DNA from: Galerina marginata
Lineage: Eukaryota > Basidiomycota > Agaricomycetes > Agaricales > Galerinaceae
Length of the DNA stretch: 64,000 bases
Assembly (NCBI GenBank): GCA_023014335.1
Contig: JAECYW010000016.1
Span: 1,302,001-1,366,000, forward strand
Direction of reading: 5' to 3'
Part shown: piece after piece, positions 55,580-64,000 of the stretch
How positions within the stretch are numbered: the first letter of the stretch is position 1
How the letters are laid out: each line of letters opens with the position of its first letter
Program-made: the position numbers and the translations under genes
Notes under the pieces: generated by a model
The model's input: the letters and a program-made list of their open reading frames with translations, nothing else
What the model was told of the DNA's origin: nothing
Database searches by the model: none

Positions 55580-58414
55580 TCATGTGAGATGCTCGCCGTG
55601 TCCAGTGGGATTCGGACTGTGTCCCTCCATTGACGTCCGCAGCGAATCGTGAGAGGTCCGTTCGGGATGGTCTCTATATCGCGGTGAGAGCCCAGCAGAA
55701 GGCTCGTCGTCATCAAGGAAGCCGGAGTGGAAGCCCAATCCTTTGATAGGTGGAGGGTCCACAGAGAGGTGCGCAGGAATGTTATCCGACGACGGTTCTT
55801 CAAACACTGTCCGCCTCGTAGAACCAGGTCCACCACCAGGAGCGACGAGATCGTCTTCGCCCACAGACTCCATCTGGATGTCATCCGCAGCCAAAGACGT
55901 GTACGCCGCCAGCCTCTGTCGTGCGGCACGCCGTTTCCAGAAGTACACGCTGAGACTGATAATGCACATTATACCCGCGCCAAGGCCACCAAAATACCAC
56001 CCATTATTACTGGCAAGGCCGAACCAAGATCCTGCGGAACCAGTCTCCGTGTCCTTGTCGTCTTGTTGTGGGTTCGGTTTGCTCGTAGGGGAGGGAAAGG
56101 CTGGGAGGGTGTTCTCGCCCGTAACCTTCCCGTGGTCGGGCGGTAGGTGGTCTGTGGGTTTGGCGTGTTGTGTGGCTGAGGTCGCAGCGGGGTCATTGAT
56201 GACCGGGCGAGGGGGAGCGTCGTTTGGTGGTAGGGCATTGTCGACGACAGGTTCGACGAATTTCTTCGCCTTTGCAGGATCGATGGCGCTACCCCACAAT
56301 GCCATATTCCAGCCTAGAAATGTGCCGTTGTGGTTTGGGTCATTCATGTCAGTAACCTTCAGTATCCAGTCGCCGATAGGATTTTCGCCCCTATCGCCAT
56401 AGGGTATGAGTATGGCTTCTGGTAATTGAAATTCCAAAATCGACGACATACCAGTGTTTGATGGTATTAAGCCTCCACCCAGGGAAGCCAGAAGTAGATT
56501 CATCATTTTTACGGCCAGCAGCGAGTACACTCCTGATACCATTCGGACTGACAATCTCAATCTTCACATCTCCTCGCCTAGAATGGTTGATCCACACCCG
56601 AACGTCGATATGCTCCAGCGACTCCAAATTATTCTCAAGCATCATCTCCTTCGTGATCGTCGTTTTGTGCTCGATGCCGTTGGGTCCAATGGGGTCACCA
56701 CCTTCGTAGTCGTATTTGTGGTGCCCGAGGGAATGCAGTTTTCCACCGTTTATTTGGACAGTCTCGGTATGGATCCATGCTTGCGGCTTGACGAGCTTCC
56801 AAGTCTGTGCTGCTTTGACATAAGCATAGGCGTCCAGCGCACCGTACCCGTACTTATAGCTGTACAGTCTTCCGGAGGCCGTGCGTTCCCAGTCAGGATC
56901 GTCGGGATTAACTTTTCGCGCAGTTTCTACACAAAGGTGCTGAATATCACGCCATGTCAAGTCTGGCCTGTAGTCAGTCATAAGTATCTTCGGATATTAC
57001 CAGAGAAGAAATTGAAAAATGCTTACCGAGCTTGTAGAGCTAGTGCGAAGACACCAACAACATTAGGAGCTGCTGCGGAAGTGCCACCATGATATCGACT
57101 ACATTTGTCTTTTCCTACATCCGTGGTCACCTAAAAGAGACCTCAACATTTTAGAGCTTCAGGTTACGACAGGAAAACTCACTATAAACCTGTCCCCACC
57201 CGAAGTATACGCGGCGATCATATTCGCAGCACATGCCTCTGAATAAGCCGGCCTCTTCCCCTTCCAATCGATTGCAGACACAGTAACAGAGTAAATACTG
57301 TTCGTGTACCCATCGTAATTGCACTGGTCCTCATTTCCCGCCCCATTCCCGCTCGCAAACACGAAGATGGAGCCTTTCCCGTTCCGGCCACCATTTATGC
57401 CAGTGACCATTGCCTTCCTAATAAGATAGTTGGGCCCTTCCATCGTCATGCCATCGTCTCGCGGACCCCAACTGCAGCTGTAGATGGAGACATTCTTGTA
57501 CCCGTAGTTGAGTGCGGCTGCTTCGTCCACAGTCGTTATTGGGCCGCCGAGTATGCGCACCCCTGCGGCTTTGGCGTCGTAAGCGATCCCGACGCCGCAT
57601 ACGCCGTTCCTCTGAGCGACGACCTGACCGGCGCATCGTGTGCCGTGGCTGTCCCATTCAGAGACTGGGCGAGGTAAATCGACGTGGTCGTTGAAATCAT
57701 GAGAGTTCTCCGCGTCCTGCGAACAAAAACCACTTAGTTGGAGACACTTTGTATTTAAGAAAATGAACAGTGGGATCTCACAAAAGCATCCTTCAAGTCT
57801 TCGCTCTCAAAATCCAACCCATCGTCCAAGAACGAAGTCAATACCCCCTTCCCCGTCAGACCCATGTCCCACACAGGCGTCGTGTTCATGGAGTGCTCCG
57901 GATATTCGTCGTTAATAAGGTGCCACTGCTCGGTGAATAGGGGATCTTCCAGACCCAGACGCCTGGCTACGTCTTTCGACAAACGTGATACTGGCAGAGG
58001 GGCGCGTTTGACGAGCTGTGCTGGGATTTGGGGCTCGAGAAGCCGCACAGATGAGACGATTCTGCCAGCGTATAATCCATCTTCAGACCGTGCAGCGAGA
58101 GAGTCTTTTGCATGTTCCTGTAAGAGCTTGAGCTTGGATATGGCCGGATCGAAGCTATCCGCTCGTGTGTGGAGGTTGGCGCTGGGTTTGGGCACCCGTA
58201 CAAGCCAAACATCTTCGAGTGCCCCCACTTGTTCAACCACCTCAACGCCTAAAGCCACGGAAACTTCCTCCAGAGTCGCTCCTTGGAAAGCACCAGGAAT
58301 ATGTTCCAAGGCATAGTAGGTATGGGTATCGTAATGTCTTCGAGCTGGCCTTCCAACAACGTGAGGCAGTAGCAAAGCGCTGACCAGCAGCCTCAGTGGT
58401 CGGGGCAGAATCAT
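55580..58414 (-). CDS. Kexin-type proprotein convertase (subtilisin-like), gene 2
   Basis: Five minus-strand exons: 58414-57782, 57716-57183, 57130-57027, 56967-56452 and 56390-55580; 865 aa. Exons 2 and 4 have exactly the same lengths as in gene 1 (534 and 516 nt), showing tandem duplication. The signal peptide is MILPRPLRLLVSALLLPHVV. The triad is Asp197 (SFLDDGLDFE), His235 (WDSHGTRCAG) and Ser407 (YHGGTSAAAPN). The P domain has SLEHIDVRVWINHSRRGDV and GENPIGDWILKVTD. The membrane helix is WYFGGLGAGIMCIISLSVYF, and the tail keeps LGFHSGFLDDDEPSAGLSP. The tail and prodomain differ more from gene 1 than the catalytic domain does. Both copies look functional. Confidence 0.93.
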
Positions 58415-58664
58415 GCTGGGCCCGCGGCTGGTGGCGGTAAGATGAGAGGAGGTGCTGGGAATTTACCTCCGAGTCGGTTCGTTTGCTGGGCAAGCCATCC
58501 TGAAACTACGGAGATAATAAGTCGTGATTGACGGTGTGATGGGAGATGGTTGTCCACAAGCTGTGCAATAGGCGTTTTTCCCATACAACAAAATTACAAT
58601 TCTGTGGTCGAGACGAATTAATATGCTACAAATTATAAATACAACAACAAGGCCAGAGAGAGAA

Positions 58665-60205
58665 CTAACGCGCGACGAAGAAACCACTAATTACGTGTAA
58701 GGGAGGTAGGGATAGAATTCCAAGTCTGAAATTGAAGAACGACGCCAGAAAAAACTGCTGGTCCTGAGCTGTCTTCATAAACTTCCGCCAATGATAATGG
58801 GGCGGGTTCGGTGTCTCCTTCTCTTTCGCGAGAAGAAAGGTGGGACAATAGATCGCATAAGCGAACATAGCCAAGGAAAGCACCAAAAGACAGAATCCGA
58901 GAAAAAGCGCGGCTCGACGATTGGACTTCTGCGTCGGTCGGGAGCCTTCATCCGCTGGCTGCATATCACAAATGACGGGGTACGAGCAGTCGTACGCCTC
59001 TCGTAGCGGGTCCGCATCCGTCGGGTCAAACTCCCGCTCAAGGAAAGGGTGGATCGGGCCAAAGTCAGTATCCCATGCTTCCTTCGTGTCGTGTTCGAGC
59101 TTGAGGAAGTATCCATTGAGGCGGCGAACATGGTCCCAATTCCATTGGTTTTCGAGAAGGGTGTTCCTCATGTTGTCGTATTTGTAATTTGGCGAGAATT
59201 CAGTCCTGTATATCCACGGGGCAGGGCGAACGGCGGACTCGGTGTCGAGGAGGGACGTTTGAGCGGCACCAGGAGCTCGTGGATGAGGATGAGGACGATG
59301 ACAGGCCGAGCGGTCACGGTACTCTTGCTGGGTGAGTGCCTCCTGGATAATGGACTCGCCAAATCCTTGTAAAAGCGAGATAGCCAGGTGTCGATTGGCT
59401 GATTCTGTCGTCGCTTCCGGTTCCGGGCGAAAGGAAGAAACTAAACGACCGAGAACGGGAGATGCCTCCATCGCACGAGGATTCACTCGGACCTTTTGGA
59501 TCAGAAATTGAACTACATCCACGAGCGCTGGATGGACGGCTATAGTTGGGGGACCAGGAGATGAATTGTCGTCCCTCTGTGCACAAACACAAAGTATAAG
59601 CATAATACACAAAGAAATCCGAGACTCGAACATACCCTATTTCTCGAAGGAGATCCACGACGCTCGTGTCTGTTACGCGTCTCATTGCCAATGGCATCGG
59701 AAAACCACTGTAAAAGGGAGACTGCAAGGTGTCGGTCGACCGATTCCGTCGTCGCTTCTGAGTCGAAAGAAGAAACTAAGCGACTGAGATCAGGAGAAGC
59801 CTGCATGGCGTCAGGGTTTGCGCGGATCTCCTGGATAGAATATTGAACCAGTTCCACTAGGGCCGTTCTTGTTGGGCGAACAGGTGTTGAAAGATCGTCC
59901 GCCTAGAGTAGGTGGATACAAGGCTGTAAGCGTCGTAAAGGCAGAAATAGGAGGCAAAAACTTACCCTATTCCTTGAAGGCGACCCATTAATACTGCTTG
60001 ACACACTACCTTCAGTATCACTGCCCGTCACCCAGCTAATATCACTGCTTGAACTTGGCGATACCGGACGGTCGACCATTGCAGGGGCAGGTGTGGGCCG
60101 AGAAGAAGGACCAGGCTCCGCGAGGCTTGAAAGGGTAGCTGGAGAGCCTACCAGAGTTTCTGGTCTCGAAGATGGTCCTGGTAACGAATTGACGGGCTGC
60201 ACCAT
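58665..60205 (-). CDS. Hypothetical membrane protein with duplicated exon module
   Basis: Three minus-strand exons, 60205-59966, 59902-59636 and 59576-58665, give 472 aa. The family is not recognised. Exon 1 encodes a Ser/Pro-rich, likely disordered N-terminus ending GSPSRNR. Exon 2 ends with the same GSPSRNR and carries a module (VELVQYSIQEIRANPDAMQA, SRLVSSF, EATTESVDRHLAVSLLQWF) that recurs at the start of exon 3 (VDVVQFLIQKVRVNPRAMEA, GRLVSSF, EATTESANRHLAISLLQGF). Exon 3 adds NWDHVRRLNGYFLKLEHDTK and one membrane helix near the C-terminus (ALFLGFCLLVLSLAMFAYAI). Both introns interrupt after AGG codons with related GTA donors. It is probably membrane anchored with a large soluble N-terminal side. 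Confidence 0.66.
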
Positions 60206-60637
60206 CGCTCAATCGCGTACAGAATCGGAAAAGAAAGGAAAACTAGGCAGAGGTAGAGTTTATATCAAAATATTCCGTAGCACAGTCCTTCCAGAGGACG
60301 TAGAGTCAGAAAAAGCAACGAAGAGAAACCTTCGCGAGCAAGGCGACCTCTTTTATACCTCCAAGTCTCTTTCATACTACTTCCTTTTGTTATCGGTTCA
60401 TTCGAACACGCCAGTGTGCCGGTTTCCGGTTGAACGTCTCAAGAATGAAGAAGTAAAGTTCACAAAGAGATTGGGGAGCCATCGGAAGGTTACCATTGGG
60501 TCGCTGAGCACTGAATATCAAGGGAGGAAGGAATGAAGCCGCGAAACAAAAAGCCTTTCCCTCGACATCAACCTCCGGATAACCGGGCCGACCACCTCCT
60601 TGGCTCGAGTCTCGAGGGAGGTTGACAAAGGACCACC
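60206..60637. promoter_or_regulatory. Divergent promoter region
   Basis: 432 bp separates the start of the hypothetical membrane protein (-) from that of the EngB-type GTPase (+). No clear TATA box is seen on the plus side. A minus-strand tataaac-type element occurs near 60255-60265. Confidence 0.3.
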
Positions 60638-61690
60638 ATGTCCTTGTCGTTCCTCTCCACAAACGCGCGTTCAACCCCACGATGCTGCTCACGAATGCGC
60701 AAATCATCAACGTGCCCCTACTCAACGCAAACGCAGGCAAAGAGCCTTTGGGGAAACCCACAAGCCGCGAGCTTCATCGCAGCAGCTAAAACAATCGGGT
60801 CGATCCCCGCATCGAAGGGGTTACCTGAGGTGCGCGTGTCAGTGTTTTTTTTGGGGGGTTTTCTTTGACTGAAGTGCTTTTGGTTTGGTTTGGTTAGATT
60901 ATCGTGACAGGTTCGTGTTGTGGCTTTACAATCGCGCTTGGACAAGGAAGCAAGCCTTGAAGGTATCTGACCGGAAACGAGGACAGGTCGCGCGAACGTC
61001 GGCAAATCGACGTTGCTCAACTGCATCGTAGGTCGGAAGGCTCTGCTGAGCACGAGCAAGAAGGCTGTGAGTACTCCTAGCCAGGCTACGCGTGTTTGTC
61101 GGTGCTCCTAGAACTTACGAAACCGTCTTCCCCCCCATGAACATTGAATATTGATCATGAAGGGCCACACGAAAGCACTAAACTTCTACCGCGTCGGCTC
61201 GGACCCAGGCAAGCTCGTCCTCGTCGACACACCAGGGTACGGCGCGCGCGGGCGCCCTGAATGGGGCGACCTGTTCAACCACTACGTCCAAACCCGCCAA
61301 CAGTAAGCATCCCCACCTGCCGCTCTGCAACCCACCAAAAAACAACCACCTCTTCTGACCCACATCCAATCCAACAGACTAAAACGCATATACATCCTCA
61401 TAAACGCTAAACACCTCTCCCTCTCCCCAACCGACACCGAAATGCTCTCCCACCTCTCCGCCTCCCTGCTCACCCCGCGCGGGGTCCAGCCATTCACGCT
61501 CCAAGCTATCATCACCAAAGCCGATTTGGTGCCCGTGGCGAAATTGGAGGGCGTGCTGGAGGGGTTGAGGGCGGAGATATGGGCGGCCGCACCGCTTTGT
61601 CTGCCGCCGATTGTGACAAGCGCGGAGATGAGCCCTCCGTTTGGGGTGGAGTTGGTTAGGAAGAGCGTTGCTGAGGCGTGTGGGTTGTAG
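60638..61690 (+). CDS. EngB/YihA-family GTP-binding protein, probably mitochondrial
   Basis: Five exons, 60638-60829, 60898-60910 (a 13-nt micro-exon), 60987-61066, 61163-61302 and 61378-61690, give 245 aa. The N-terminus is rich in Ser and Arg and nearly free of acids (MSLSFLSTNARSTPRCCSRM), fitting mitochondrial import. GTPase motifs are G1 GRANVGKS (split by intron 2), the G2 region KKAGHTKALNFYRV, G3 VDTPGYGARG, G4 TKAD and G5 TSAE. The family assists large ribosomal subunit assembly; the mitochondrial member is linked to mitoribosome function. The micro-exon codes only IIVT and part of the next Gly. It is required to keep the frame and the conserved LPEIIVTGRANVGKS. Confidence 0.9.
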
Positions 61691-62587
61691 GGTGGATTGG
61701 TGCTTGCGGCGGAGGCAAGGGGAGTTTTTGGAATGAGAGGGCGCGTCTGGTCGCTGTGTGGTTCTTGAAAGGTGTTTACTCCTCCGCCAAAGGTCCATCC
61801 TGATGAATTGCTCTAAAACTTAGAGCAGCGATTGGAAATCGCGGCATGCGAAGTCCATTAAACGCGTCTGGAGTTCTCTTCACTTGAGCTACGACACGGG
61901 CAAAACGACAGCTCGGGTTAGACGAAATATTCGGTTTCGCCAGGATTTATGAAAATGTCAATAACCAATCTCGGTCATTGTGGCGCTGACGCCGTTGACA
62001 AAGTTTTGGGATATAATTTAATCATTCTGGGCCCCATGGGCCCTCAGTTGTCAAAAATGGTCTATGTACAGGTCTGCAAGACATTCGACCTCAGCTCAGC
62101 AAGAGTTCGAACGTTCAAACGACCATTGAATACACTCTTTACCCTTCGACCGTGACAGCGAACGATGTGGACATTGGTCTCTTCCGAAAGAGTTTATATT
62201 CCCAGTGAAAAACTCCAAGCAGACACGCTCGTTGTCCTTTTTGTCGACGAGGGCTTGGTATACCCCCTCCAGTAATTCGATGGCTGCTGTTGGTTGTGGG
62301 CTAGTTGTCTGAAATATTATCGTCTCCCACCCAGACAGAAGACCCATACTCTGGACGAGATATGGGAGGGTTTTCAACCGCTTGACCTGCCATCTCAACC
62401 TTGGTCGTCGTGCTAGGGTACTCGTCGCACTCTGCACTGTGGCTAGGTAACCAACTAAATCAGCTGTTTCGTAGTGTGTTTGATGCGAGCCTAAAGATAA
62501 TTAAATGGGCAGCGTTTGAGGGGTCAATATCAATGTTTAAAACGTTTATAGCCTGATACATGGTTGAATATTGCATTGTAGCTTCCC
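61691..62587. other. Intergenic region
   Basis: About 900 bp. A minus-strand open frame (62437-62096) contains a helix-rich piece (LLSGWETIIFQTTSPQPTAA) and might be a relic of an LRR/F-box-type gene. It lacks a recognisable start, a splice partner or a domain, so I do not call it. Confidence 0.35.
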
Positions 62588-63719
62588 CTAAGCCCTTCCC
62601 TGGATAGCTGACTGGCGCCGGCGTCTTTTTTTTGCCTTCTTTGACCTTCCTCCGGCAACGGGTGCACCTGACTTCCCGTCAGTGGGTGCATCTGGCTTCC
62701 CGTCAATGGATGCATCGGACTTCCAGTCAGTGGGTGCATCTGACTTCCCGTCAGCCGACAATTCCTCAAGACGCCGCTTTACCTCTTGTTCCACAACATC
62801 CCAAAAATCACCCCCACCTCTCGCACCCCGTTCCCAGTCGTGCCACGGGATCTCTGACAAAAACACAACGCGCACACCCCATGCTGCTCTGATATGAGGG
62901 CTGTTATTAACCACGGTCTTAGCATATTTGTACCTTTCACCACTACAGTAATGGCCAAGTGCCACATATTGGATGGCTGGCAGCGTCTGTACTAGTGGAA
63001 GTGTTTCGTCGGGGCCAGCGCAAGAGAAGGCAAGATGGGTCAGACTGGTGAGATTCCCCCAGCCCACATAGACAGGCCAGTCCTCGTTATCATCCGAGAG
63101 GTGAAGGTGTGTGAGGTTGGAAAAACAGGAGTGATTGAAGTTCGGAAGCGACCAAGAAGCGACCTGGGGACCCCTGGAGAAGTTCTCCAGTCTGATGGTC
63201 AGCCTGCGTAGATTATGACCTGCCTGAGGATTTTCAAAAAAGTCGATACCTCTGGCTGGCGCCAATACTACAAGGTTTTCGACACCAGTGCAGACAGCCA
63301 GTATACGATTGATCCCTTCTGGCTCGAAAAAGCTACCAAGGATTGCTAGATTTTTGATATGTTGGGCATAATACTTGACTGGTTTGTCATTGGTAAGTTT
63401 GACAAGAAAACGTTCAAGTTGGTCCCTTCGCTTGGATTCAAAGTTCTGCGTAATGCAGACAGTCGCAATTAAAATAGGATCGAGCCTAGTGTCCATGTCA
63501 GCAAGGTACCCACTATATAACCATCGTACCCACTGACCACACATGCACCCTTCTCGCTACCAGCACGAGAACCGTGCAAAATTCCGGATTTTCGAGAGCG
63601 CAGGTTTCAAATATTCGACGTTCCAATGCCGGTGGAAATTTGGGTGGCCCGGTCACTTTATGAAAAGCAGATTTGAAGGCAGAAAAGAGAGTAACAGCAT
63701 GTTCGGTGTAGGATTTCAT
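62588..63719 (-). pseudogene. Fungal hypothetical protein gene, apparently frameshifted, with C-terminal minisatellite
   Basis: The N-terminal frame (from ATG 63719) reads LERRIFETCALENPEFC then LVARRVHVW, the conserved opening of a common uncharacterised mushroom family. The continuation RWLYSGYLADM is in another frame. The two are separated by about 7 extra bases near 63526-63540, too short for an intron. After that, 318 codons stay open: DQLERFLVKLTNDKPVKYYA, HLHLSDDNEDWPVYVGWGNL, ALGHYCSGERYKYAKTVVNN and DWERGARGGGDFW. The end has an Asp/Lys/Ser/Ala-rich repeat and a basic tail (SKKAKKRRRRQS). The frame break may be a true mutation or a sequencing error; otherwise the gene looks coding. 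Confidence 0.55.
62662..62760. repeat. 24-bp coding minisatellite
   Basis: About four to five imperfect head-to-tail copies of a 24-bp unit (plus strand cagtgggtgcatctgacttc and variants). It encodes an 8-residue repeat of the type TDGKSDAP on the minus strand. Confidence 0.75.
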
Positions 63720-64000
63720 GTAGATATGAGGTGGAAGCGGCGGACGGCTGGATCAGATATTCAAAGGCAGTTTTATTCTTGAGTTTGGAGACTCACCCGA
63801 CAGTAGATCGTCGCTCATTGAGGTCCTTTAGAAAATTTACTGAAAAAACGAGTTCAAAAACAAATGAACCGGAGCTGCTATGCTCCTTACCTTCCTGCTC
63901 AGCCGCGTTTGAACCCCAGTATGATTTCGGGGGGCCGAGCAGCAACGAAGTAGGCCCACAATAATAGGAGATGTAGAATTTCCCTGCAAGCTTTATTGAG
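63720..64000. other. Right window edge, nothing recognised
   Basis: 281 bp upstream of the minus-strand hypothetical gene. Short open frames only; no feature is supportable. Confidence 0.35.

Overview
The window looks like nuclear DNA of a mushroom-forming basidiomycete (Agaricomycetes). The genes carry many short introns of about 46-120 nt with GT-AG or sometimes GC-AG ends. The family mix also fits: fungal F-box proteins starting with a short 'LPxDI' exon, TPR-CHAT proteins, expanded HSP70-like ATPases and a polyglycine-hydrolase-type secreted protein. Gene structures were spliced by hand. The summed exons of every multi-exon gene called intact divide by three.

Layout. 1-472 (-) is the 5' part of a secreted polyglycine-hydrolase-like gene, followed by about 2.2 kb without a recognisable gene. 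2753-8358 is a housekeeping stretch: a mitochondrial NAD/pyrimidine-nucleotide-type carrier (-), the AP-1/2 adaptor beta subunit (-) and, divergently, an unknown protein (+). 8874-10232 is an intact gene for a protein with one predicted membrane segment and a PPPPY motif. A SET-domain gene (11212-12643, +) and a decayed aminoglycoside-phosphotransferase-like gene (about 12766-13403, -) follow.

13.7-30 kb is a tandem segmental duplication with a period of about 9 kb. Each unit holds, in order, a decayed F-box gene, a decayed copy of the PPPPY gene, an intact TPR-CHAT gene (caspase-like protease fold) and a conserved non-coding tail with a hairpin. The TPR-CHAT copies carry 18 and 11 near-identical 45-residue repeats. 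Two intact F-box paralogues (30159-34711) close the block. Tandem TPR-CHAT proteases travelling with a membrane-segment PPxY gene and F-box genes form the most interesting system here; a role in self-recognition or programmed death is only inference.

35-51.5 kb holds three HSP70-like (HSPA12-type) paralogues of 14 exons each. Between copy 1 and copies 2-3 lie a flavin-reductase-like gene (-) and the DNA polymerase alpha catalytic subunit (-, 17 exons, 1487 aa). Two non-autonomous DNA transposons with long terminal inverted repeats and TA target sites flank or hit HSP70 copy 2. One sits 90 bp upstream of its start. The other lies inside the last coding exon and truncates the protein. Several orthologous introns switch between GT-AG and GC-AG among the three copies.

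52.1-58.4 kb (-) holds two tandem kexin-type proprotein convertases with identical five-exon architecture and complete Asp/His/Ser triads. 58.7-60.2 kb (-) is an unknown protein built from a duplicated exon with a C-terminal membrane segment. 60.6-61.7 kb (+) is an EngB/YihA-family mitochondrial GTPase. The right edge holds a fungal hypothetical gene (-) that appears frameshifted and has a 24-bp minisatellite in its 3' coding end.
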